Source of the DNA: Impatiens glandulifera
Taxonomy: Eukaryota > Streptophyta > Magnoliopsida > Ericales > Balsaminaceae
NCBI RefSeq assembly: GCF_907164915.1
Contig: NC_061863.1
Coordinates: 2,417,840-2,481,839, forward strand
Length of the DNA: 64,000 nt
Direction of reading: 5' to 3'
The notes beneath the pieces are model-generated. The model was not told the DNA's origin, searched no databases, and saw nothing but the letters and a program-made list of their open reading frames with translations. Numbering within the stretch: position 1 is the first letter of the stretch; every line of letters begins with the position of its first letter. The position numbers were made by a program, and so were the translations under genes. Positions 40,176-50,127 of this stretch are shown here, one piece after another.

Positions 40176-40246
40176 GTCGTTGTCAGGGATAGAACCCGGG
40201 TCACACAAGTGATAGGAGGGAATATTTACCACTATAGTACAACGAA
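40176..40246 (-). pseudogene. tRNA-Asp-like unit type b (anticodon ATC)
   Basis: 71 bp. Anticodon loop CTATCAC gives ATC instead of GTC. The 5' end is mutated (TTCGTTGTACTATAGTGG), weakening the acceptor stem. Confidence 0.65.
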
Positions 40247-41201
40247 AAATATTGTTTTGATTAGAATAAAAGCTCGTGTTTTTCACTAATAAGTTTTTTT
40301 TTAAACACGGCTCTCACCACAAAGGCTATTTGTTTTTATCAAATGAACACTGGTCACCAACATAACATGCTACTTACCACTATACTTAGTTCTTTTGGTG
40401 AGAATAAGAAGGCCCACTAAGGGCTTGTCGGGGATCAAACCCGAGTGACATGTGTGAATACTTAGTAGTATACTACAACGATTTGTCATTCTTTTGGTGA
40501 GAATAAGAGTATTTTATGTCACTAATAAGTTACTTTTTGAAAAACCTAGCTCACCACAGGGCTTGTTTGTTTTCATCAAATTATTAACTAAAATACTAAC
40601 ATCGTACCCGCGTGACATGCGGGAATATTTACCATTATACTATAACCACTTGATATTCTTTTGGTTAGATTAAAAGTTTGTGTTTTTCAAGTTAATTTTA
40701 CAAAATCGAGTCTCACTAAGGTCTTGTTTATTTCCATAAGTCTATTAACGTCATTGTCAAAGATCGAACCCAGATCACACAAGTGACAACAGGTAATATT
40801 TATCACTATACTACAATGCAAAATATTCATTTGTTTAGAATAAAAGCTTGTGTTTTTCACTAATAAGTTTATTTTTAAAAAACTCGGCTCTCACCAAAGG
40901 CTTGTTTTCATCAAACGAACACGGGTCACCCACATAACATGCTACTTACCACTATATTATGACTTGTTGTTCTTTTGGTGAGAATAATAACTTGTTTGAT
41001 CAATAATAAGTGGCTCACCAAAGGCTTGTCGGGGATCAAACCCGAGTGGCATGTGTGAAAACTTACTAGTATCCTACAACGATTTGTCATTCGTTTGGTG
41101 AGAATAAGAGCATTTTGTTTCACTAATAAGTTAATTTTCGAATAACCAAACTCACAAAAGGGTTTGTTTATTTTCATCAAATTATTAACTAAAATACTAA
41201 T

Positions 41202-41272
41202 GTCGTTACCAGGGATCAAACATGGGTCACCCGCATGACAGGAGAAAATACTTGCCACTATACTACAATAAC
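41202..41272 (-). pseudogene. tRNA-Asp-like unit type a (anticodon GTC)
   Basis: 71 bp. Loop CTGTCAT keeps GTC. Acceptor stem GTTATTG/GTAACGAC is partly mismatched. T arm GTTTGATCCC is retained. Confidence 0.65.
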
Positions 41273-41378
41273 TTAATATTATTTTGGTTAGAATAAAAGT
41301 ACGTATTTTCACTAATAAGTTAATTATACAAAATCTCGGCTCACCATGAGTCTTGTTTATTTCCATAAGTATATTAAC

Positions 41379-41449
41379 ATTGTTGTCGGGGATCGAACCA
41401 ATGTCACACAAGTGAAAGAAGAGAATATTTACCACTATACTACAACGAC
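41379..41449 (-). pseudogene. tRNA-Asp-like unit type b (anticodon TTC)
   Basis: 71 bp with a clean A box (TAGTATAGTGG) and B box (GGTTCGATCCCC). Loop CTTTCAC gives anticodon TTC, which would read Glu codons. The acceptor 3' end CAACAAT mismatches the 5' strand at two positions. Confidence 0.65.
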
Positions 41450-41902
41450 AAATATTTTTTTGACTAGAATAAAAACTTATGTTTTTCACTAATAAGTTTA
41501 TTTTTATAAAAACGCGATTTTGACCAAAGGTTTTTTGTTTTCATCAAACGAACACATGTCACACACATAACATGCTACTTACCACTATACTACGACTTAT
41601 TGTTCTTTTGGTGAGAATAGGAGATTATTTGTATCACTAATAAGTGTCTCACCAAGTGCTTGTTTGGGATCAAACCCGAGTGACATGTGTGAATATTTAG
41701 TAGTATACTACAACGATTTTTCATTCTTTTTTTGAGAATAAGAGCATTTTGTTTCACTAATGAGTTAATTTTTGAATAACCCGGCTCACCCGCATTACTT
41801 GATATTCTTTTAATTAGAATAAAATTTGTGTTTTTCATTAATAAGTTAATTTTACAAAATCCACGCTCACCAAGAGCTTGTTTGTATCCATAAGTCTATT
41901 AA

Positions 41903-42030
41903 CGTCGTTGTCGGGGATCGAACCCAGGTCACACAAGTCGTTGCCGGGGATCGAACCCATGTCACACAAGTCGTTGTCGGGGATCGAACCCATGTCACAC
42001 AAGTGATAGGACGTAATATTTACCACTATA
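41903..42030 (-). pseudogene. tRNA-Asp-like unit type b with triplicated T arm
   Basis: The T arm plus acceptor 3' strand (about 33 bp, including GGGGATCGAACCCA on the plus strand) occurs three times in direct tandem before a single remaining 5' half. The expansion looks like replication slippage or unequal exchange at tRNA-half scale. Confidence 0.75.
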
Positions 42031-42424
42031 CTACAACAACAAATATTCATTTGATTAAATTAAAATATTGTATTTTTCACTAATAAGTTTATTTAAAAAA
42101 CCTGGCTCTCACCTGAGGCTATTTGTTTTCATCAAACGAACACAAGTCACTCACATAACATGCTACTTACCACTATACTACGACTTGTTGTTCTTTTGGT
42201 GAGAATAAGAGCTTGTTTGTTTTAATAATAAGTGGCTCACCAAGGGCCTGTCGGGGATCAAACCCGAGTGGCGTGTGTGAATACTTATTAGTATACTACA
42301 ACGATTTGTCATTCTTTTGGTGAGAATAAGAGCATTTTGTTTCACTAATAAGTTTATTTTCGAATAACCTGGCTCATCAAAAGGCTTGTTTATTTTCATC
42401 AAATTGTTAGCTAAAAGAACTAAC

Positions 42425-42497
42425 ATCGTTGTCGAGGATTAAACCCGGGTCACCCGCGTGACAGGCGTGAATACTTAACACTATATATTACAACGAT
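42425..42497 (-). pseudogene. tRNA-Asp-like unit type a (anticodon GTC)
   Basis: 73 bp. Acceptor ATCGTTG/CAACGAT is perfectly self-complementary. Anticodon arm CGCCTGTCACGCG retains GTC. The A-box region has an AT insertion (TATATAGTG) and the B box is GGTTTAATCC. Confidence 0.65.
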
Positions 42498-43536
42498 TAG
42501 ACATTTTTTTGGTTAGAATAAAAGTTTGTGTTTTTCAATAATCAGTTAATTTTATAAAATCCGGACTCACCAAGGTCTTGTTTGTTTCCATGAGTCTATT
42601 AATGCGCGTGACCATAGATCGAACCCAGGTCACACAAGTGATAGGAGGGAATATTTACCACTATACTACAACGATAAATATTATTTTGATTAGAATAAAA
42701 GTTTGTATTTTTCACTAATAAGTTTATTTTTAAAAAACCCGGCTCTCACCAAAGGCTATTTGTTTTTATCAAATTAACACTGGTCACCCACATATCAGGC
42801 TACTTACCCTATACTATGACTTGTTGATCTTTTGGTGAGAATAAGAGAGCTCACCAAGGGATTATCGGAGATCAAACACGAGTGGCATGTGTGAATACTT
42901 AATAGTATACTACAACGATTTGTCATTCTTTTGGTGAGAATAAGAGCATTTTGTGTTTTACCACTATACTACAACAACAAATATTCTTTTGTTTAGATTA
43001 AAATCTTGTATTTTTCATGAATAAGTTTATTTAAAAAAAAAAAACGGCTCTCACTTGAGGCTATTCGTTTTCATCAAACGAACACAAGTCACTCACATAA
43101 CATGCTACTTACCACTATTCTATGACTTGTTGTTCTTTTGTTGAGAATAAGAGCTTGTTTGTTTCAATAATAAGTGGCTCACCAAGGGCCTGTCGGGGAT
43201 CAAACCCGAGTGGCGTGTGTGAATACTTACTAGTATAATACAACGATTTGCCATTCTTTTGGTGAGAATAAGAGAATTTTGTTTCACTAATAAGTTTATT
43301 TTCGAATAACATAGCTCACTAAAGGGCTTGTTTATTTTCATCAAATTATTAGCTAAAAGAACTAACATCGTTGTCGAGGATTAAACCCGGGTCACTCGCA
43401 TGAATACTTAACACTATATACTACAACGACTAGACATTTTTTTGGTTAGAATAAAAGTTTGTGTTTTTCAATAATCAGTTAATTTTACGAAATCCGGACT
43501 CACCAAGGTCTTGTTTGTTTCCATAAGTCTATTAAC

Positions 43537-43607
43537 GTCGTTGCCATAGATCGAACCCAGGTCACACAAGTGATAGGAGGGAATATTTACCACTATACTA
43601 CAACGAC
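43537..43607 (-). pseudogene. tRNA-Asp-like unit type b (anticodon ATC)
   Basis: 71 bp. The acceptor stem GTCGTTG/CAACGAC pairs perfectly over 7 bp. A box TAGTATAGTGG and GGTTCGATC are kept. Loop CTATCAC gives ATC. The T stem is broken (CTGGG against TATGG). Confidence 0.7.
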
Positions 43608-43970
43608 AAATATTATTTTGATTAGAATAAAAGTTTATGTTTTTCACTAATAAGTTTATTTTTAAAAAACCCGGCTCTCACCAAAGGCTATTTGTTTTTA
43701 TCAAATGAACACTGGTCACCCACATATCAGGCTACTTACCCTTATACTATGACTTGTTGTTCTTTTGGTGAGAATAAGAGAGCTCACCAAGGAATTATCG
43801 GAGATCAAACACGAATGACCTGTGTGAATACTTAATAGTATACTACAACGATGTGTCATTCTTTTGGTGAGAATAAGAGCATTTTGTGTCACTAATAAGT
43901 TAATTTTTAAAAGACCCGGTTCACCAAAGGGCTTGATTGTTTTCATCAAATTATTATCTAAAATACTTAC

Positions 43971-44041
43971 GTCGTAGCCAGGGAACGAACTCGGGTCACC
44001 TGCGTGACAGACGGAAATACTTACCACTATACTACAACCAC
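43971..44041 (-). pseudogene. tRNA-Asp-like unit type a (anticodon GTC)
   Basis: 71 bp. D-arm region TAGTATAGTGGTAAGTAT is as in canonical plant tRNA-Asp. Loop CTGTCAC (GTC). B box changed to AGTTCGTTCCC; acceptor stem has mismatches. Confidence 0.7.
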
Positions 44042-44148
44042 TTGATATTCTTTTGGTTAGAATAAAAGTTTGTGTTTTTCACTAATAAGTTAATTTTAAA
44101 AATCGAGGCTCACCAAGGTCTTGTTTGTTTCCATATAAGTCTATTAAC

Positions 44149-44219
44149 GTCGTTGCCGGGGATCGAACCTAGGTCACACAAGTGACAACAGAGAATATTT
44201 ATCACTATACTACAACGAC
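44149..44219 (-). pseudogene. tRNA-Asp-like unit type b (anticodon GTC)
   Basis: 71 bp. Perfect 7 bp acceptor stem (GTCGTTG/CAACGAC), B box GGTTCGATCCCCGG canonical, loop TTGTCAC with GTC. The anticodon stem has two T-T mismatches. Confidence 0.7.
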
Positions 44220-44341
44220 AAATATTCTTTTGTTTAGAATAAAAGCTTGTGTTTTTCACTAATAAGTTTATTTTTAAAAAAATCGGCTATTTGTTTTCAT
44301 CAAACGAACACGGGTCACCCACATAACATGCTACTTACCAC

Positions 44342-44786
44342 TAGGGTTGTAAATGAATCAAATACTTTTGATTCGATTCGGTATTCGTATTCGAATTTTG
44401 ATATTCGTATTCGTAATTTTGCGATTCGAATTCGAATAAAAATATTCGATTCGATTCGACTAATAAACGAATACGAATACAAAATCAAGATATTTGATTC
44501 GGTATTTGCTAATATTCGATTAAATATTCGATTATATATATATACCGTTTTATTAATTTTAATTTTATAAATATTATTTATTCTAAAACCCTAGTACATA
44601 TATATATTTCTTCGGTTGAAAACTTGAAACTCACATTAAAAAAATCGAATCGAATACTCGAATCGGATCGAATAATACGAATATCAATTTCAAATCAAAT
44701 ACGAATCACAATAATTATTCGAAAAAAATTCGAATACGAATCGAATATAGTAATATTCGCTTCGATTCGATTCGTTTACAACCTTA
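44342..44786. mobile_element. Non-autonomous hAT element (445 bp) inside a tRNA-like unit
   Basis: Ends are TAGGGTTGTAAA and TTTACAACCTTA, inverted repeats with one mismatch. They are flanked by an exact 8 bp duplication CTTACCAC (44334-44341 and 44787-44794). TAGGG-type ends with 8 bp duplications identify the hAT superfamily. The interior is dominated by ATTCG/CGAAT words in both orientations and codes for nothing. It splits a type c monomer of the array, so it arrived after that copy existed. Confidence 0.85.
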
Positions 44787-45043
44787 CTTACCACTATACT
44801 ATGACTTGTTCTTTTTGTGAGAATAAGAGCTTGTTTGATTCAATAATAAGTGGTTCACCAAGGGCTTGTCGGGGATCAAACTCGAGAGGCATGTGTGAAT
44901 ACTACTTACTAGTATCCTACAACGATTTGTCATTCTTTGGTGAGAATTAGAGTATTTTGTTTCACTAATAAGTTAATTTTCGAATAACCAGGCTCACAAA
45001 AGGACTTCTTTATTTTCATCAAACTATTAATTGAAATACTAAC

Positions 45044-45114
45044 GTCGTTGTTGGGGATAAAACCCGGGTCACCCGTATGACAGAAGGAAATACTTACAAC
45101 TATACTACAACAAC
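45044..45114 (-). pseudogene. tRNA-Asp-like unit type a (anticodon GTC)
   Basis: 71 bp. Loop CTGTCAT with GTC. The A box is altered (TAGTATAGTTG) and the acceptor 5' strand is GTTGTTG. Confidence 0.65.
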
Positions 45115-45218
45115 TTAATATTTTTTTGGTTAGAATAAAGTGTGTGTTTTTCACTAATAAGTTAATTATACAAATCTCGGCTCACCAAGGTCTTGTTTGT
45201 TTTTATAGGTCTATTAAC

Positions 45219-45289
45219 ATCGTTGTCGGGGATCGAACCTAGGTCACACAAGTGAAATGAGGGAATATTTACCACTATACTACAACGAC
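45219..45289 (-). pseudogene. tRNA-Asp-like unit type b (anticodon TTC)
   Basis: 71 bp. Both internal promoter boxes are intact (TAGTATAGTGG, GGTTCGATCCCC). Loop ATTTCAC gives TTC (Glu). Acceptor stem GTCGTTG/CAACGAT pairs except for a terminal G-T. Confidence 0.7.
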
Positions 45290-45674
45290 AAATATTCTTT
45301 TGACTAGAATAAAAGCTTGTGTTTTTCACTAATAAGTTTATTTGAAAAAAAATCGGCTCCCACCAAAGGTTATTTGTTTTCATCAAACGAACACATGTCC
45401 CCCACATAACATGCTACTTAGCACTACACTACAACTTATAGTTCTTTTGGTGAGAATAAGAGCTTATTTGTTTCACTAATAAGAGGCTCACCAAGTGCTT
45501 GTCGGGGATCAAACTAGAGTGACATGTGTGAATACTTAATAGTATACTACAACGATTTTTTATTCTTTTTGTGAGAATAAGAGCATTTTGTTTCACTAAT
45601 GAGTTAATTTTTGAATAACCCGACTCACCAAAGGGCTTATTTGTTTTCATCAAATTATTAACTAAAATACTAAA

Positions 45675-45745
45675 ATCGTTGTCGGGGATCAAACCTGGGT
45701 CAACCGAGTGAAAGGCGGGAATACTTACCACTATACTACAACAAC
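45675..45745 (-). pseudogene. tRNA-Asp-like unit type a (anticodon TTC)
   Basis: 71 bp. D arm canonical (TAGTATAGTGGTAAGTATTC). Loop CTTTCAC gives TTC. T arm GGTTTGATCCCC. Confidence 0.7.
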
Positions 45746-46304
45746 TTGATATTCTTTTGGTTAGAATAAAAGTTTGTATTTTTCACTAATAAGTTAATTT
45801 TACAAAATCAAGGCTCACCCAGAGCTTGTTTGTTTCCATAAGTCTATTAACATCATTACTGGGAATCGAACCCAGGCCACACAAGTGACATGAAAGAATA
45901 TTTACCACTATACTACAATAATAAATATTCTTTTATTTAGAATAAAAGCTTGTATTTTTCACTAATAAGTCTATTTTAAAACAACTCGGCTCTCACCAAA
46001 GGCTATTTGTTTTCATCAAACGAACACGGGTCACCCACATAACAAGCTACTTACCACTATACTACGACTTGTTGAACTTTTGGTGAGAATATGAGCTTGT
46101 TTGTTTCAATAATAAGTGGCTCACCAAGAGCTTGTCAGGGAGCAAACCCGAGTGGCGTGAATACTTACTAGTATACTACAACGATTTGTCATTCTTTTGG
46201 TTAGAATAAGAGCATTTTGTTTCACTAATAAGTTAATTTTAGAATAACCTGGCTCACCAAAGGGCTTGTTTGTTTTCATCAAATTATTAACTAAAAGAAC
46301 TAAC

Positions 46305-46375
46305 ATCGTCGTCGGGGATTAAATCCGGGTCACTCGCGTGACAGGCGTGAATTTTTACCACTATACTACAACGAC
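46305..46375 (-). pseudogene. tRNA-Asp-like unit type a (anticodon GTC)
   Basis: 71 bp. Anticodon arm CGCCTGTCACGCG is intact with GTC. A box TAGTATAGTGG. B-box region is mutated to GATTTAATCCCC. Confidence 0.65.
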
Positions 46376-46764
46376 TTGATATTTTATTGGTTAGAATTAA
46401 AGTTTGTGTTTTTCACTAATAAGTTAATTATACAAAATCTTGGCTCACCAATGTCTTGTTTCTTTCCATAAGTCTATTAATTGACATGAGAAATATTTAC
46501 CACTTTACTACAATGACAAATATTCTTTTGGTTAGAATAAAAGTTTGTGTTTTTCACTAATAAGTTTAATTTTAAAAAATTCGGCTCTCACCAAAGGTAT
46601 TTTGAACAAAGGTCACATGCACGACTACTTATCACTATACTACAACTTGTTGTTCTTTTGGTGAGAATAAGAGCATTTTATTTCACTAATAAGTTATTTT
46701 TTGAATAACCTTGTTCACAAAAGGGCTTGTTTGTTTCATCAAATTATTAACTAAAATATTAAAC

Positions 46765-46834
46765 GCCGTTGCCGGGATCAAATCTGGGTCACCCGCGTGA
46801 CAGACATGAATACTTATCACTATACTACAACGAC
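46765..46834 (-). pseudogene. tRNA-Asp-like unit type a, canonical acceptor (GTC)
   Basis: 70 bp. Acceptor GTCGTTG/CAACGGC as in canonical plant tRNA-Asp. Loop CTGTCAC (GTC). B box changed to GATTTGATCCC with one base missing in the T arm. Confidence 0.65.
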
Positions 46835-47240
46835 TTGATATTCTTTTGTTAGAATAAATGTTTGTATTTTCACGAAAAAGTTTGTGAAAGGCGAGAAAAC
46901 TTATAATTATATTACAACGACTTGTTATTCTTTTGGTGAGAATATATATAGAGCATTTTTGTTTCACTAATATGATAATTTTCAAATAACATGAGCACCA
47001 CGGCTTGTATGTTTTCATTAAATTATTAACTAAAAGTTTAATGTTGTTGTCGATAATCAAACTCAGGTGACAATTGAGAATACTCAACACTATACTGCAA
47101 CAACTTCTTATAATTTTGGTTAGAATTTAGGGCTTGTTTGTTTTAAGATTATTTTCATATAATCTTAAAAGTTTAACGTCGTTGCCCAAAATTAAACTTG
47201 GGTGACCGTTGGGAATACTTAACAATATATTAAAGTGTAT

Positions 47241-48424
47241 TTTAATTAAATTATTAACTAAAAATTTAACGTTTTTGTTGGTAAATGAAATGTTATTTAG
47301 AATAAAAAATGTATCTGAATTTTAATTTTAACAAATATACAACTAAGATTTCTTGATGGACTGAATGGTCAAATTGATGATCCTTATTGTGGTCTATTTT
47401 TTTTTCTTTATTTCTTAAAATTATACCAAACGATCTGAGCGGTTTCAAACACTAACTTATTATCTTCGTCAAATTTATAAATAAATAAAATATTTATGTC
47501 ATTAATTTAACTTCAAATTTCAACGAATTGATCAAATTTATAAATAAATAAAATATTTATGTCATTAATTTAACTTCAAATTTCAACGAATTGAGAATTT
47601 TGATTAACGATGAATGATAAGTTAATCGTGTTTAAAACAGTTAAGAATTTTCATGATGGATTAGTTTGAATGGTTTTATTTATTTTAAATAATCCATCAT
47701 TCTTTTTAATTATCTTTTTCTCTTCATAATTATTTTATTGAAAAATGATTGAGGGAGAAAATTTAGTAGAGAGAATTACTTGACAAATCGCTAAAAAAAT
47801 AATAAATTTTCTCTCTCTCTCCTCAACATTTATCATTTTTCCAACATCCTCTGCCCCTTCTCTATTTTATTATAAAGAAATGATATGGAATGGAATTTGG
47901 GAGATAGAATAAGAGAGGAAATGAGGTGGCATCATTGGTTGAAAAAAAGGAAAAAGTGTGAGGAAAAAAAAATCTTTTATTCAGATTACACGTCATTTCT
48001 TCTATTATTCTCTCACTCAAATTCCCTCTAGACTCATTTCTCTTTATTGTATACTAATAGTCTTTAAATATTTTACCATTTTCTATTTACTTAAGATTTT
48101 TTTTGAAAAAAATTCATATATATAAAAAATGATAAAATCGTTTGAGCACAACGACAAAAGAATGACATGTAAGAAAATAAATAAAAAATAAAAAACGTTA
48201 CTCAATAAGTTATCGAGTTCATAAGTTCTCGAGAAGAACGATTAACTCCCCGTCGAACTCTACCGACTTTCCAGAAGAATCTTAGAAAACATCATAATAA
48301 TAGCATTATGAATTATACGAATTGAACGACTACGATCAGTGAAAGTTCGACGATTTTTCTCCAATCAGATAGTCAACCAAAAAATAATTGGGATGGTAAC
48401 CCAATTATATAGGTCTGGCATATT
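47241..48424. other. Intergenic region with MITE-like inverted repeats
   Basis: No gene. Contains a direct duplication of about 60 bp (about 47467-47526 and 47527-47587, ATTTATAAATAAATAAAATA core), two MITE-like blocks and plain AT-rich DNA. The last degenerate tRNA-like piece ends just before it. Confidence 0.55.
47742..48055. mobile_element. Two neighbouring MITE-like inverted repeats
   Basis: Block one (47742-47841) has ends GAAAAATGAT and ATCATTTTTC and resembles the reverse complement of 4138-4340. Block two (about 47872-48052) has longer imperfect arms: AAAGAAATGA, GAATTTGGGAGA and GAGAGGAAATGA pair with the reverse of TCATTTCTTC, CTCACTCAAATTCC and TCATTTCTCTTTA. No coding capacity. 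Confidence 0.5.
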
Positions 48425-49339
48425 TAGGGATGGCAACGGGTACCCTACCCGTCGGGTAGTGAAGTACCCATCCCCGAACCCGATTTTCAAATTACTACTC
48501 GACCCCGACCCCGAACCCGACGGGTATCTCTATTTATATCCCATCCCCGATTCGTCGGGTACCCGATCCCCCGACGGGTACCCCATTACCCAATATTAAA
48601 TATTAAAAAATTATATTTTAATTAACTAAAACAATATAAATTAAATATAATATATTACTATAAAATATAATTAACCTAAAACTATTAATAAATAGTATAT
48701 CATTAAAATATAAAAAAAATCATTCACACTATATAATATAAATTCATCCATACTACATCATATAAATTCATTCATACTACAAAAATACAAATAAACTTAA
48801 AAGTGATAGAACATAATTCTTCATTAAACACAAAAACTTCAAAAATCATCAAATTAATTTTCTCATAAAAAATTTCCGTCTTGACTCTTGAATAAACTTC
48901 TTCAACACAGGTAAATTACAACCTACAAAATCAATAAATAAAAAATCAAACATTAACCAATACAAAAATAGAATTAAGATAAAAGTATTTAACTAATAAC
49001 ATACCTCAAATCTTCGACAAAAATAATAAATAACTAATAATATTGAACTATTATTCCCTAAATATAGTTAAACATAATATTTAAAAAATTCTTTTATTTT
49101 TGAATTAATATATTGAACTAAATTTGAGGAACTTTTAATATTTCTTAAAAATCTCTTTGACCCTTTATTTTTACCTTATTACTTTATTAAATTATATATT
49201 ATTTTATAAAAATTTAAAAATATTAATATTCTATTATAATTTACCACCCTAGTTTGTGAGTTGTGAAAATTCATCTAACACTGATAAATTTATACCATGT
49301 TTAATAACTGAGACATATTATATATATAATGAAAGTATG

Positions 49340-49383
<44 letters not shown>

Positions 49384-50119
49384 AGAAAATATCTAGTAAC
49401 CAAGAAATTTCATATATTAAACAAAAAAATTTAGAAATAATGAAAGTATTATTTAGTGTAGAACTTACAAAAAAAAAATCAACTTTATTATTGTTAAAAT
49501 GGAAGAAGAAACTACAAAATAGAGATTGAAGATTAAGTTAATAAATAAATATAAGATTGTAAAAATTGAAGAACGACATGCATAACTTTATTAAATGAAA
49601 ACATTACTTACTTGCATAATCATGTAACTTATGTGGTAGAGATTGAAAAATATAACATTTTTTGTGTTGTTGGAGACTTTGAACAAAAACTAGAAGAATG
49701 TTGAAGAATATAGAAGTTGAAGACTTGAAGTAAGGTTGAATGGAGATATTATGAGAGAGAAACAATTATTACAAATAAATGAAATAATGTTAAGTGTGAT
49801 GTGCCTAGGAAATGATGTTAAGCGTGATGTTGAGAGTAATGATAAAATAGTTAATATATTTATTTAATGATATTTAGTAGCTACAACTTGTGACGTGGAA
49901 TACAACTTGTCACTTAAATTTTATTAATATATATATATTAATATTAATATATTCGGGTATCGGGTTTGGGTTTCCAACACTCCCCATCCCCGACCCCGAA
50001 CCCGATCGGGTATCATTTTTCACTCCCCATCCCCGACCCCGACCCCGATTTAAAATACCCGAACCCGAGCATCGGGTACCCACGGGTATCGGGCATACGG
50101 GTACCCATTGCCATCCCTA
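48425..50119. mobile_element. Non-autonomous hAT element (1695 bp)
   Basis: Terminal inverted repeats TAGGGATGGCAA and TTGCCATCCCTA are perfect over 12 bp and extend imperfectly into GGGTACCC. An exact 8 bp duplication GGCATATT flanks it (48417-48424 and 50120-50127). Both subterminal zones (about 48440-48590 and 49950-50110) are packed with CCCGAACCCGA, GGGTACCC and TCGGGTA words. The centre is AT-rich, with a long TA tract at about 49337-49381, and has no transposase frame, so it depends on another copy for movement. Confidence 0.88.
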
Positions 50120-50127
50120 GGCATATT

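Larger units (their letters stand above)
38708..47240 (-). repeat. tRNA-Asp-derived tandem array (higher-order satellite)
   Basis: About 8.5 kb containing roughly fifty copies or fragments of a 70-73 bp sequence that, on the minus strand, matches plant nuclear tRNA-Asp(GTC): GTCGTTGTAGTATAGTGGTA at the 5' end (A box TAGTATAGTGG), an anticodon loop such as CTGTCAC, B box GGTTCGATCCCC, and CAACGGC/CAACGAC closing the acceptor stem. From about 39700 on, four monomer types (called a, b, c, d here) recur in fixed order with spacers that include GTGTTTTTCACTAATAAG and GGCTCACCAAGG. The c monomers start at about 39704, 40345, 40920, 41551, 42141, 42778, 43081, 43708, 44311, 45390, 46023 and 46604, giving a higher-order unit of about 630 bp. 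The first 900 bp form a different higher-order unit, two copies of about 470 bp. Every copy I checked has arm mismatches, so most or all look like pseudogenes. Confidence 0.9.

Noticed and set aside
40926..41489. Open frame of 187 codons on the minus strand, and many similar frames of 65-134 codons across 38725-47090
   Set aside because: They read through the tRNA-Asp-like monomers and their spacers, repeat the same peptide words (for example GSIPDND, YSKINLLVKQNALILTKR), and have no domain. Repetition of a non-coding array explains them.
44247..44950. 107- and 108-codon plus frames with RIRIKIFDS-type repeats
   Set aside because: They translate the ATTCG/CGAAT repeats of the hAT element and are not a gene.
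38708..47240. CRISPR-like or ordinary minisatellite reading of the regular array
   Set aside because: The organism is a plant, monomers diverge, spacers are conserved rather than unique, and the monomer matches tRNA-Asp including A and B boxes.
49329..49529. 66-codon frame starting in a YIYIYI run
   Set aside because: A product of the TA microsatellite inside the non-autonomous hAT element.
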